Shown here piece by piece: positions 9,109 through 17,696 of a DNA stretch of 64,000 bases (position 1 is the stretch's first letter; every line of letters starts with the position of its first letter). Where the stretch lies: the NCBI GenBank assembly GCA_034430615.1, contig DAOUEJ010000026.1, positions 1 to 64,000 on the forward strand, written 5' to 3'. The notes under the pieces are model-generated. The model worked only from the letters and a program-made list of their open reading frames with translations, ran no database searches and had not been told where the DNA came from. The stretch is from E44-bin32 sp034430615 (lineage in GTDB: Bacteria; Chloroflexota; Anaerolineae; Anaerolineales; E44-bin32). The position numbers and the translations under genes are program-made.

Positions 9109-10329
9109 CTATCGGGATTCCTCCGTCTGCCAGTGCTCGGGATCGAACGCGGGTAATTCTGCTCTGAGCGGCCGGTCTTTGCGCTCGTCAAGTGTGTAAT
9201 CGGCCTGGATCAAGGTCTGGATTTCATTACTGCCTTCGTAGATCATCGCCCCGCGTGCATTTCTCATGTAGCGTTCAACATCATACTCATCGCTGAAGCC
9301 ATACGCACCATGGATTTGGATCGCTTCCGAAGCGGCGGCAAAGGAGGCGTCGGTGGCGAAGTGCTTGGCAATCGAGGTCTCAAGTGTATTGCGCTGCCCG
9401 ATGTTCTTCATCCAGCCCGCCTTCAAGTAAAGCAGACGGGCGATCTCATAATCACGCCGCATGTGGGCAATCTTCTGTTTGATCAATTGATGCTGCCCAA
9501 TCCGGGCACCAAAAGCCTCGCGCTGCTTGGCATAGGCGATGCTGGCTTCCATGGCAGCACGGATCAGACCGGTTGCGCCAGCTGCGACAGTGTAACGTCC
9601 GCTGTCAAAGGCCGACATCGTGATCTTGAACCCCTCCCCCTCCTCACCAATCCGGTTGCTTGCCGGAACCTCAACATCCTGGAATGATATCCATCCCGTT
9701 GATCCGGCGCGCACACCCAGCTTGCCATGGATGTCACCCCGGGTAACCCCGGGGCGATCCAGCTCGACGATAAAAGAGGAAAGCCCTGCACTGGGTTTAT
9801 TGGCTTCCGGATTCGTACGGACGGTCACCAGCGCAAGATCTGCCTTCGACGCCAACGAAATCCACATCTTCTCCCCATTCAGGATGTACACATCCCCCTT
9901 TCGTTTGCCGGTTGACTGAATATTGGAGAAATCGGATCCAGCTCCTGGTTCGGAGAAAGCACCACATCCGAGTTTTTCACCGCTCGCAAGTGGACTCAAG
10001 AAACGGGTCTTTTGCTCTTCCGTACCCCACTGGAGCAGGGTCATGCTTGCTAACCCTGTGTGAACGGACATGACCACGCGCAGGGTCGTATCGACTGCTT
10101 CGAGCTCCTCGCACACTAGTCCGAGGGCGATGTAGTCCATCCCCTGGCCGCCATAGCGGACCGGGATGCAGATTCCCAAGATCCCCAGTTCACCCATGCG
10201 CGGAAGCACATGCGCTTCCATCTCCTGTTTTCGGTCTGCCTCTTTAATGCTCGGGTAGACCTCCTTTGAACCGAAACCGCGCACCATCTTCTGGACCATC
10301 TCATGCTCTTGGGAGAGACCAAAATCCAT
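9109..10329 (-). CDS. Acyl-CoA dehydrogenase
   Basis: This is an FAD-dependent acyl-CoA dehydrogenase of 406 aa with the full three-domain fold. It shows GCGAFSEPGAGSDF (flavin and substrate site), EGEGFKITMSAFDSGR, and the C-terminal MIYEGSNEIQ segment with the likely catalytic Glu. The ATG at 10329 is preceded by GGAGGT at ideal spacing; the frame upstream of it is not coding. It heads the operon with etfBA. Substrate chain length cannot be read from sequence; short or branched acyl-CoA, or a glutaryl-CoA-like substrate, are options. Confidence 0.92.
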   Translation of the reverse strand: MDFGLSQEHEMVQKMVRGFGSKEVYPSIKEADRKQEMEAHVLPRMGELGILGICIPVRYGGQGMDYIALGLVCEELEAVDTTLRVVMSVHTGLASMTLLQWGTEEQKTRFLSPLASGEKLGCGAFSEPGAGSDFSNIQSTGKRKGDVYILNGEKMWISLASKADLALVTVRTNPEANKPSAGLSSFIVELDRPGVTRGDIHGKLGVRAGSTGWISFQDVEVPASNRIGEEGEGFKITMSAFDSGRYTVAAGATGLIRAAMEASIAYAKQREAFGARIGQHQLIKQKIAHMRRDYEIARLLYLKAGWMKNIGQRNTLETSIAKHFATDASFAAASEAIQIHGAYGFSDEYDVERYMRNARGAMIYEGSNEIQTLIQADYTLDERKDRPLRAELPAFDPEHWQTEESR

Positions 10330-10357
10330 ACAGTTACCTCCACAGAAATCTGCCACG

Positions 10358-10386
10358 ATTATAGTGGGTCGAGAGGGGCGGGACAA
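10358..10386 (-). promoter_or_regulatory. Promoter of the acd-etfBA operon
   Basis: On the minus strand TTGTCC (10381-10386), a 17-bp spacer and a perfect TATAAT (10358-10363) are seen. Transcription would start near 10351, with a leader of about 20 nt containing GGAGGT. Confidence 0.65.
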
Positions 10387-10462
10387 CCGGAAACATCGCA
10401 CAGATTGAAATCACTTGCAGCTCCGATTTTTCCGCGTTTGTGTACTGGGCGGCGACGAAAGT

Positions 10463-10468
10463 TATAAT
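10463..10468 (+). promoter_or_regulatory. -10 element before the TPR gene
   Basis: A perfect TATAAT is at 10463-10468; the best -35 match is a weak TTGTGT at 10438-10443 with a 19-bp spacer. The predicted start leaves a leader of about 11 nt with GAGG before the GTG at 10486. It is divergent from the acd promoter. Confidence 0.45.
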
Positions 10469-10485
10469 GTCCCCGAGGTGATACG

Positions 10486-11907
10486 GTGGAGAGATTTATC
10501 CAGGTGCTGCAAAGACGATGGCTGCTGCTAGTCGCCATACTTGTCTTCTTGATCATCACCGCGCCCTCCCCCACGCCCAGGCTTCTGGTCGACGAGATCC
10601 TTGGCGCGACTATGAGTGTCGCTGCCGGACGGATCGAGCCAGGCCTGGAGCATCTCGATACTGTCCTGAGAATTCAACCCGGGCTTGACCAGGCAGCACT
10701 GGCCGCTGCCGACCTCGCACTCGAAGCAGGCGATCCGATGCGCGCCCGGGTGTACCTACAGCAAATCCCGTTCAATCCTAAATATTTGGGAAGAACCACC
10801 TGCCTTGCTGCACGAGCGGATTTGATCGGATTGGCCAGGCCGGGTTTGACTTGGGTGGAGTTGTTAGAGAGATGCCCGGAAGCTCATATTGAACTGGCAG
10901 TCTATGCCGCTAACCTGGCATCACAAGAATCACCGGAGGATCTGGCACCGGTGCTCGAGGCCCTCCAGCGTGCTGGATATCCCGACTCTAATTTAGATAC
11001 CCGGCTGGCCTTTCTGCAAACCGTATCTGACCCTCTGTCAGCTGAGCCGCTTCTGCGGGCGCAAGTTCAGTCTGGAAACAGCAGTGCCCCCTTGGCTCTT
11101 GATCAACTGACCGCGATCCGGGACGCCAGCATGGAGGGCAGTCAGGCATTTATCTTCGCCCAGGTAGGCCAGGTATTTGCCCGCTATCAAGAGTGGACTC
11201 TAGCCGCCCGTGCTTTTCAGGCAGCGCTGTCGGAAGACGAATCCTATATCGAGGCGCGTGCGTATCTCGGGTTAACCTATGAGATGCTGGGTAAAGATGG
11301 TCGGTCAGAACTCGAACAAGCTGTTAGCGCAGCTCCAAACGCAGCCCTCCCACATGCGTTCCTCGCCCAGCACTGGAAACTCATAGGAGAACTCGATCGC
11401 GCTATCCGTGAGCAGGAAATCGCCGCGCGACTGGAACCTGAAAATCCAGCGATCGCGGCAGAACTCGGTGCTTTGTACGCCCAAACTGGGGCGCACGAAC
11501 TCGCCATCCAAGCTTACCAGGTCGCAACCCGTCTCGCTCCCCTGGACGCTCGGTTCTGGCGCCTCCTGGCAGAGTACTCGATCCTATACGAGACCCAGCT
11601 TGAGGAGCTTGCAATACCCGCCGCCCGCAATGCATTTGTTCTTGAAGCAGAACCTCCGGACGCAAACGCGCTGCTCGGCTACGCACACCTACTCACAGGA
11701 GATCTCATCCTGTCGCAGCGGCTGATCACCCAGGCCATCAACCGCACACCCTATAACGTCTTTAATCAGTTCGCATATGGAATGCTGCAGATCCATCAAG
11801 GCGATGCACTGGCGGGATTAGCGACGATGCGGATGGCCGCCCAAATGAAACCAGCTGATTCGATCGGCGAGTATGCGCGCCGGAGCGCGGAGAATATGCT
11901 GCGTTGA
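10486..11907 (+). CDS. Membrane-anchored tetratricopeptide-repeat protein
   Basis: The protein has one N-terminal transmembrane helix (about residues 10-28) followed by helical repeats to the end (473 aa). TPR-like units are clearest at about 220-370 (ALSEDESYIEARAYLGLTYE, AARLEPENPAIAAELGALYA, ATRLAPLDARFWRLLAEYSI). The start is GTG with GAGG upstream. TPR proteins mediate protein-protein contacts; no enzymatic motif is seen, so the role is unknown. A lipoprotein gene follows on the same strand with its own candidate promoter. Confidence 0.8.
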   Translation: MERFIQVLQRRWLLLVAILVFLIITAPSPTPRLLVDEILGATMSVAAGRIEPGLEHLDTVLRIQPGLDQAALAAADLALEAGDPMRARVYLQQIPFNPKYLGRTTCLAARADLIGLARPGLTWVELLERCPEAHIELAVYAANLASQESPEDLAPVLEALQRAGYPDSNLDTRLAFLQTVSDPLSAEPLLRAQVQSGNSSAPLALDQLTAIRDASMEGSQAFIFAQVGQVFARYQEWTLAARAFQAALSEDESYIEARAYLGLTYEMLGKDGRSELEQAVSAAPNAALPHAFLAQHWKLIGELDRAIREQEIAARLEPENPAIAAELGALYAQTGAHELAIQAYQVATRLAPLDARFWRLLAEYSILYETQLEELAIPAARNAFVLEAEPPDANALLGYAHLLTGDLILSQRLITQAINRTPYNVFNQFAYGMLQIHQGDALAGLATMRMAAQMKPADSIGEYARRSAENMLR

Positions 11908-11971
11908 TCCACACTAAACGGGCTTCAGGCCGCTATCCTCGCAGAAGGGGCCTATTCAAGCTCAGGCATGC

Positions 11972-11977
11972 TAGAAT
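11972..11977 (+). promoter_or_regulatory. -10 element giving a likely leaderless mRNA
   Basis: TAGAAT at 11972-11977 ends 7 nt before the ATG at 11985, so transcription would start at the start codon itself. No Shine-Dalgarno is visible. Confidence 0.4.
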
Positions 11978-11984
11978 GCCCGAC

Positions 11985-12641
11985 ATGCATTCAGCAACCG
12001 TCATCCTACGAACGGCGACAACCGTCCTGCTCTGGATCAGTGTCACTGCGCTCTCCTCCTGCACGGCCTTTCTCCCCCAAGTAGCACCCGGCAGCGTCCT
12101 GTTCCAGGATGACTTCTCACGGCCAGTGAGCGGCTGGGATCGCTACCGAGATGAGATTTATGAGGCCGATTACGAGGATGGTACATACAGGATTCGAGTC
12201 ATCACACCACAGACTCTGGTCTGGTCGTTGCCGGGTGTCGACCTGGAAGATGTGCGCGTAACCGTCGAAGCACGATCCATCGGTGGAAGCTCTGATAACC
12301 TATTTGGAACGATCTGCCGATACGAGAATGCGGAGAACTACATTTTTTTCCTCGCCTCCAGCGACGGCTATGCTGGGATCGGCAGGTATATTACCGGAGA
12401 ACGGATCCTGCTCACGGATGAATCTCTGCTCCCTACGGACAGCATCAGAGCAGGTGATGCCATCAACCTCCTCTCAACTACTTGTAACTACCAATCGCTC
12501 ACCCTTGAAATCAACGGTCAGGTTGTCGCGCAGACAGATGTCTATGATACCGGGTCCGGGGACATCGGCCTGCTGAGTGGGACATACGCTGTAGGGGATA
12601 CCGTAATTGAATTTGATAATTTCTCCGCAACACAGCCTTAA
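11985..12641 (+). CDS. Secreted lipoprotein with a concanavalin/LamG-like domain
   Basis: The N-terminus is a signal peptide ending in a lipobox (ALSSC, about residue 24). The rest (about 40-218) has the pattern of a β-sandwich of the LamG/DUF1080 type: an FQDDFSRPVSGWD opening, a YRIRVITP strand, and a closing VIEFDNFSATQP strand. Such domains bind sugars or other ligands; no catalytic residues can be assigned. I chose the ATG at 11985 because the frame upstream (to 11904) overlaps the TPR gene and contains the candidate -10 box. An ATG at 11976 is also possible. Confidence 0.72.
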   Translation: MHSATVILRTATTVLLWISVTALSSCTAFLPQVAPGSVLFQDDFSRPVSGWDRYRDEIYEADYEDGTYRIRVITPQTLVWSLPGVDLEDVRVTVEARSIGGSSDNLFGTICRYENAENYIFFLASSDGYAGIGRYITGERILLTDESLLPTDSIRAGDAINLLSTTCNYQSLTLEINGQVVAQTDVYDTGSGDIGLLSGTYAVGDTVIEFDNFSATQP

Positions 12642-12677
12642 GGGATTTACCAATCTCGCTCGATATGGAGAGTTGTT

Positions 12678-13955
12678 GTGAAGTTCTACCTTGAGAGCAT
12701 CGGCTGTCGTTTGAACCGGAGCGAGATCGAGCAGCTCGCAGACGAAATACACGCATCCGGCCATCGTATCGTCCAACATGCTGCACAGGCCGATATCGTC
12801 ATCCTCAACACATGCGCAGTAACGCAGGCAGCTGTGAGCGATTCCCGCCAGCGCTGTAGACAGCTTGCAGCGGAAGGTGCGGATCGGATCGTGCTTACCG
12901 GGTGTTGGGCATCGCTTGAACCCTCACACGCCGCCAATCTCCCCGGCATCCTGAATGTCATCCCCAATGCGTCCAAGGATAATCTTGTCCACAATTTACT
13001 TTCTCATCAGGTCATAAAATCCGATCTGGATCTCCCCAAGCGAAACGAATTCCCAAGCACGATACGCAAAACGCGCGCCTTCATCAAGGTTCAGGACGGC
13101 TGCAATCACCATTGCTCGTTCTGCATTACTACTATCGCCAGAGGTCGGAGCCAAAGTCACCCAATACGGACTGTACTCGAGCGAGTTGCCGCGGCCAGAA
13201 AAACCGGACACAAGGAGGTTGTGCTCTGTGGCGTCCAATTGGGGGCATGGGGACACGATCTCAAGCCTCGGATGACACTTGACCAACTGCTACGAGCTCT
13301 CCTGGCGCAAACAGATATCCCTCGCTTGAGGCTATCATCGCTCGAGCCGTGGGCGCTATCACCTCAGCTGCTCGAGCTCTGGCAGGATCCCCGCCTCTGC
13401 CGGCATCTTCACCTGCCGCTTCAATCTGGTTCGGCAAGCATCCTGCGCCGGATGAGCCGCAGGATTAACCCGGTTCGATTTGAAGATAGGCTTCAGTTCG
13501 TACGAAGTCTGGTTCCGGGGATTGCGGTAACCACAGATCTCATCGTGGGATTCCCCGGGGAGAGTGAGCGTGAATTTGAGGAGAGCCTGGCATTTGTCGA
13601 CCGCATGAACTTCAGTGGCGGACATGTCTTCACATATTCTGCCCGTCCAGGAACGGAGGCGTCTAAATACTCAGATCAGGTTCCCCATCCGATCAGGCGC
13701 GAACGCGGCCTTGCTATGCGGCAGATTCTCAAGGCTTCCACCCGGAGTTTTTCTGAGGCACGCGTAGGAACAATTAGCACTGTGCTCTGGGAGGGCATGG
13801 CAACACGCGATCCATCAGGCTGGAAGCTCGGAGGGTGGTCCGATGAATACTTGCGAGTCCACGCTCACCACTCAATCAAGCGCATCAACACGATCGACCA
13901 TGTGCTGCTCACGGCCGTTACGCCTGAGGGCATGCTCGGAGTAATTCAAGAGTGA
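12678..13955 (+). CDS. mtaB: tRNA N6-threonylcarbamoyladenosine methylthiotransferase
   Basis: This is a radical-SAM methylthiotransferase that converts t6A37 to ms2t6A37 in tRNAs. The N-terminal UPF0004 domain (about 1-125) supplies three cluster cysteines (GCRLN, NTCAV, LTGCWA). The radical-SAM motif CNHHCSFC (CxxxCxxC) is at about residue 144. The length of 425 aa and the opening KFYLESIGCRLNRSE fit the MtaB branch rather than MiaB or RimO. The C-terminal TRAM-like part is short. The start is GTG with GGAG 7 nt upstream. It begins a run of housekeeping genes on plus. Confidence 0.92.
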   Translation: MKFYLESIGCRLNRSEIEQLADEIHASGHRIVQHAAQADIVILNTCAVTQAAVSDSRQRCRQLAAEGADRIVLTGCWASLEPSHAANLPGILNVIPNASKDNLVHNLLSHQVIKSDLDLPKRNEFPSTIRKTRAFIKVQDGCNHHCSFCITTIARGRSQSHPIRTVLERVAAARKTGHKEVVLCGVQLGAWGHDLKPRMTLDQLLRALLAQTDIPRLRLSSLEPWALSPQLLELWQDPRLCRHLHLPLQSGSASILRRMSRRINPVRFEDRLQFVRSLVPGIAVTTDLIVGFPGESEREFEESLAFVDRMNFSGGHVFTYSARPGTEASKYSDQVPHPIRRERGLAMRQILKASTRSFSEARVGTISTVLWEGMATRDPSGWKLGGWSDEYLRVHAHHSIKRINTIDHVLLTAVTPEGMLGVIQE

Positions 13956-14106
13956 TGTCCGATCTCCAACCCTCTTCCATGATTTCTAAAGTTTTCACCC
14001 CTGGATAGCCCGACGATGTCGAATATTCAACGCGTCCCAATCCCAACACACACATATGTGGCTATGCGCAGGTATCTGCTACTTCCCCCAAGGTCGGCCA
14101 CCTAGG

Positions 14107-14112
14107 TATAAT
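14107..14112 (+). promoter_or_regulatory. -10 element giving a likely leaderless yqeY mRNA
   Basis: A perfect TATAAT (14107-14112) ends 6 nt before the ATG at 14119. Transcription from it would begin at or next to the start codon. There is no Shine-Dalgarno in the gap, so leaderless initiation is the simplest reading. Confidence 0.55.
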
Positions 14113-14118
14113 GGCGTT

Positions 14119-14565
14119 ATGCTTACACGCGAAACATTCGAGAATGACTTGAAGGACGCAATGCGTTCTGGTGACCAGGTGAGGAAGCGCACCTTGCGCC
14201 TGTTGCTCACCTCCGCGAAGCTGGCCGAGGTCGCCACCAAACAACCACTAACAGAGCCAGACCTCCTTGGGCTAATAGCCAAGGAGATCAAATCTCGTCA
14301 GGAGAGCATCGAGGAAGCCCGGCAGTATCAACGCCAGGACCTTGTCGATTCGAACCAGGCCGAGATCGAGGTTCTACAGGCCTACCTGCCACCTGCGTTG
14401 ACGACGCAGGAACTCACGGATCTGATCAAGTCGGTCATCGAGCAAACTGGCGCCACATCTCAAGCCGATATGGGGAAGATCATGAAGGAGTTGATGCCCA
14501 GGCTCCAGGGGCGCGCGGACGGTAAGGCCGCCAGCAACATCGTCCGCGATCTACTGGCCTCCTGA
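14119..14565 (+). CDS. yqeY: GatB/YqeY-domain protein
   Basis: This is a 148 aa helical YqeY protein, related to the C-terminal tRNA-binding domain of GatB. The family pattern is clear: LKDAMRSGDQVRKRTLRLL near the start, the IEVLQAYLPPALTTQEL centre, and the ADMGKIMKELMPRLQGRADGK end. The frame extends to 14056, but the ATG at 14119 matches the family N-terminus and sits just behind a TATAAT box. Function is not established; a role in aminoacyl-tRNA quality control has been suggested for the fold. It lies 10 nt before the HD phosphodiesterase gene. Confidence 0.9.
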   Translation: MLTRETFENDLKDAMRSGDQVRKRTLRLLLTSAKLAEVATKQPLTEPDLLGLIAKEIKSRQESIEEARQYQRQDLVDSNQAEIEVLQAYLPPALTTQELTDLIKSVIEQTGATSQADMGKIMKELMPRLQGRADGKAASNIVRDLLAS

Positions 14566-14575
14566 GCAACATGGG

Positions 14576-16729
14576 ATGGATGATCCTAATCTTTCCACAC
14601 CTAGTCCACTAGCCAGGCTCCGCCAGGCTTTTAATGCGGTCCGGTTGTGGCTGATCCTCTTGCTAGGTGTAGTAGGAACCATCGTTGCGATCTCACTCCC
14701 GATCAACGCCCAAGGCCAAGCTTTTGGGCTCCAGCTTGGTGATGTCGTCCAGCAAGATATCCTCGCTCCATATGACCTCTCCTACGTAAGTGATATCCTC
14801 ACCGAACGAGCTCGCACAACCGCTGCCGAGAATGTCTCACAGGTTTACGATCCACCCGACAACCAGGTGGCACGGGAACAGCTTGACCTGCTACAATCTT
14901 CCTTGAGCTTCATCAACTCAGTCCGAAAAGATAGTTACGCGAATCCTGAACAGAAAACCGGTGATCTTTCTCAATTGATCGCTGTCAAGCTCGCTCCTGA
15001 GGATCAACTACAAATCCTGGATCTACCGGAAAGTCAGTGGCTGAATGTCTCGGCCGAGTCGCTTTCGGTGCTTGAGCAGGTCATGCAAAGTGAGATCCGC
15101 CCTGGTATCTTGGAAGAAGCCCATCGCACCATCCCCGCCCTGGTGAGCATCTCACTCCCTGAAGACCAAGCCCATCTTGTGGATGTCATCGTCCCGGATC
15201 TGGTTGTGCCGAATTCGCTTCCCAACGCGGAGGCCACGCAGCAACTACGGACCAGCGCGCAGGAAGCTGTGGGGCCGGTGACGAGGACCTACTCGCAGGG
15301 TGAGACAATCGCAAATCGGGGCGAAATTATTTCCAGCCTGGAGCTGGAAGCCTTGCGTGAATTCGATCTGTTGAAAGCACCCAATCCCTGGCAGACGATT
15401 GCCTTCAATTCTCTGCTGGTTGTGATGCTTGCCGGTGCCTTCTTACTCTTCAGCATCCGGACCCAGGGGGTGTTGATCACCCGACCTAATCTTGCGTTAA
15501 CCGTGAGCATCCTCTTCATCCTTATTGGCCTCGTGATGCAGCTCATGATCGCAGGCCGGACGGTCCTGCCTTATGTCTTCCCGGCGGCGACCCTGCCAAT
15601 CCTGATGACGGTCTTCTTCAGCCCGGGTATGGGCGTCATGACCGCGCTTGTTATCGGAGCCTTGGCGGGCTATCTCGCCCCGAACGGCCTCGAGCTAGCC
15701 TTGTATGTCATGATGAGCGGGGTCCTGGCTTCGCTCATGATCGGACGGGCTGAGCGTCTGGGCGCATTTATCTGGGCTGGAATAGCAGCTTCAGTAGGGG
15801 CAGCGCTGGTTATCATCCTCTTCCGGATCCCTGACCCCGCCACCGATATCATTGGGAAGGCTTCGTTATTGGGAGCTTCGATCGCCAGTGGATTGCTGGC
15901 CACAAGCCTGGGTTTCGGTTTACTGCTCGTAATCGGCAACCTGATTGGTCTGACGACCAGCTTGCAGTTGATCGAACTCTCCCGTCCTGATCATCCGCTC
16001 CTGCAGCAGATTCTGGTCAACTCCCCCGGGACCTACCAGCACAGTCTGCAGGTGGCGAACCTGGCCGAACAAGCCGCGCGGGCGATCGGCGCTAATCCAC
16101 TCCTAACGCGCGTGGGCGCCCTTTACCATGATGCGGGAAAAACACTGCGTCCACAGTTTTTCATCGAGAATCAAGTAAGCGGGCATAATATCCATGAGCA
16201 GCTCGATCCCAAGACAAGCGCTGACATTATCCTTGCCCATGTGCGCGAGGGGCAAGACCTCGCCCGGAAATACCGCATACCACAGAGCATACGATCATTC
16301 ATCACCGAGCATCATGGCACGCTCGAAGCATCCTATCAATATCATGAAGCCGTAAAAGCCGCAGGTGGAGACGAGACAAAGGTTGACCGGCGTGACTTCA
16401 CCTACCCTGGTCCCCGTCCAAGGTCACGCGAGACTGCTTTACTGATGCTGGCGGATGGGGTAGAAGCCGCTGCGCGCGGCGAGACCCCACAATCAGAGGA
16501 ACAGATCGACAAGCTCGTACGCTGGGTCATTGAAGACCGCCGGTCGAAAGGCCAGCTCGATCGGACCGAGCTGACGTTGAAAGACCTTGACACCATACGC
16601 CGTTCTTTCGTTGCCACGCTGAAAAATATTTACCACCCCCGCATCCGGTATCCACAAAACAACGGTACTATCAGTGAGGAGCTCGATCCTTCACAGCCTT
16701 CACGCTCAACTCCGGCCGATGAGTCATGA
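14576..16729 (+). CDS. PgpH-type 7TM receptor with HD phosphodiesterase domain
   Basis: This 717 aa membrane protein has the 7TMR-HDED/7TM-7TMR-HD architecture. There is a first transmembrane helix (about 22-42), an extracytoplasmic domain (about 50-265), seven transmembrane helices (about 275-460) and a cytoplasmic HD domain (about 480-660). HD motif residues are visible in GALYHDAGKTLRPQFF and ITEHHGT. Family members such as PgpH hydrolyse cyclic di-AMP, so that is the inferred substrate. The stop overlaps the ybeY start (ATGA). This yqeY-pgpH-ybeY-dgkA order is common in many phyla. Confidence 0.9.
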   Translation: MDDPNLSTPSPLARLRQAFNAVRLWLILLLGVVGTIVAISLPINAQGQAFGLQLGDVVQQDILAPYDLSYVSDILTERARTTAAENVSQVYDPPDNQVAREQLDLLQSSLSFINSVRKDSYANPEQKTGDLSQLIAVKLAPEDQLQILDLPESQWLNVSAESLSVLEQVMQSEIRPGILEEAHRTIPALVSISLPEDQAHLVDVIVPDLVVPNSLPNAEATQQLRTSAQEAVGPVTRTYSQGETIANRGEIISSLELEALREFDLLKAPNPWQTIAFNSLLVVMLAGAFLLFSIRTQGVLITRPNLALTVSILFILIGLVMQLMIAGRTVLPYVFPAATLPILMTVFFSPGMGVMTALVIGALAGYLAPNGLELALYVMMSGVLASLMIGRAERLGAFIWAGIAASVGAALVIILFRIPDPATDIIGKASLLGASIASGLLATSLGFGLLLVIGNLIGLTTSLQLIELSRPDHPLLQQILVNSPGTYQHSLQVANLAEQAARAIGANPLLTRVGALYHDAGKTLRPQFFIENQVSGHNIHEQLDPKTSADIILAHVREGQDLARKYRIPQSIRSFITEHHGTLEASYQYHEAVKAAGGDETKVDRRDFTYPGPRPRSRETALLMLADGVEAAARGETPQSEEQIDKLVRWVIEDRRSKGQLDRTELTLKDLDTIRRSFVATLKNIYHPRIRYPQNNGTISEELDPSQPSRSTPADES

Positions 16730-17187
16730 GCTACGATATAAACGTTCAAGCCGACCCCCCATACACGGGATCCGCCGGTGACGTCCGAAAAGCAGCCGAA
16801 GAGACCTTGAAGCACGTGAACGCTCCGGCTGGGTCATTGAGCGTAATCCTCACCGACGAAAAAACACTCCAAGCTGCAAATAGACAATACGCTGGAATAG
16901 ACGAAACCACGGATGTCCTCTCCTTCAGCGATGGTGAGAAGATGCCAGATGCTGAGGGGATCTACTTTGGTGATATCCTAATTGCGGTCCCAGTCGCTGA
17001 AAAACAAGCGCTACGACAGCAGCACCCGCTCCGGGAGGAATTGTGCCTGCTAACCATCCACGGCATTTTGCATCTCTTGGGTTACGATCACGGGGAGCAG
17101 ATTGAGAAGGGTCTCATGTGGTCACAGCAAGGCGCAATTCTGACCAAACTCGACATCGACTCTTCCATGATGGGGATGACGCCTTGA
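16726..17187 (+). CDS. ybeY: Endoribonuclease YbeY
   Basis: This is a zinc-dependent endoribonuclease for 16S rRNA 3'-end maturation and ribosome quality control. The signature HGILHLLGYDHGEQ carries the three zinc-binding histidines. The ATG overlaps the stop of the HD phosphodiesterase (ATGA). The C-terminus is slightly longer than usual (153 aa). The stop overlaps the TTG start of dgkA. Confidence 0.94.
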   Translation: MSYDINVQADPPYTGSAGDVRKAAEETLKHVNAPAGSLSVILTDEKTLQAANRQYAGIDETTDVLSFSDGEKMPDAEGIYFGDILIAVPVAEKQALRQQHPLREELCLLTIHGILHLLGYDHGEQIEKGLMWSQQGAILTKLDIDSSMMGMTP

Positions 17188-17570
17188 TCCCGGAGAGACG
17201 CGCCCGCTCGAGATTGCACTCCTTCCGACATGCATTTTCGGGATGGTGGTATGTCATCCTGACTCAACGCAACGCCTGGATCCACATGCTGGCGACCCTG
17301 GTCGTCCTCAGCCTTGCCTTATGGTGCCGGCTGACTCCAGGCGATATTGCCATCCTGCTGCTTTCAATCGGTCTGGTTTGGACGGCGGAATTTGTCAACA
17401 CAGCGCTGGAAGCGGTTGTCGATCTTGCAAGCCCCGAAATTCATCCACTGGCGCGAGTGGGCAAGGATGTCGGCGCCGCTGCTGTACTCATCGCCGCACT
17501 GCTATCCGTTCTCATCGGTATCCTGATCCTCGGCCCGCCGATCGCGGAGCGACTGGGCTGGTTATCGTAA
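17184..17570 (+). CDS. dgkA: Diacylglycerol/undecaprenol kinase family protein
   Basis: This is a small integral-membrane kinase with three transmembrane helices in 128 aa. The family signature EFVNTALEAVVDL is at about residues 68-80, and VGKDVGAAAV follows. In Gram-positive relatives it phosphorylates undecaprenol; diacylglycerol is the alternative substrate. The frame is open up to 17118, overlapping ybeY. The TTG at 17184 forms a TTGA overlap with the ybeY stop and gives the proper N-terminus. Placement after ybeY is the classical arrangement. Confidence 0.88.
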   Translation: MIPERRARSRLHSFRHAFSGWWYVILTQRNAWIHMLATLVVLSLALWCRLTPGDIAILLLSIGLVWTAEFVNTALEAVVDLASPEIHPLARVGKDVGAAAVLIAALLSVLIGILILGPPIAERLGWLS

Positions 17571-17621
17571 GCCGACACAAGGTACAGAAAGATCACAATT
17601 GGCGATAGGCCAAATGCTGGA

Positions 17622-17650
17622 TTGCAGGCCGATTCGTTCTATGACATAAT
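17622..17650 (+). promoter_or_regulatory. Promoter of the sensor histidine kinase gene
   Basis: TTGCAG (17622-17627), a 17-bp spacer and CATAAT (17645-17650) form a good sigma70-type promoter. The leader is about 40 nt, with GGAG before the ATG at 17697. Confidence 0.65.
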
Positions 17651-17696
17651 TCCATGATATGTTGCAAGCCTAAAAACCGTTGCTGGAGTAAAGTGA

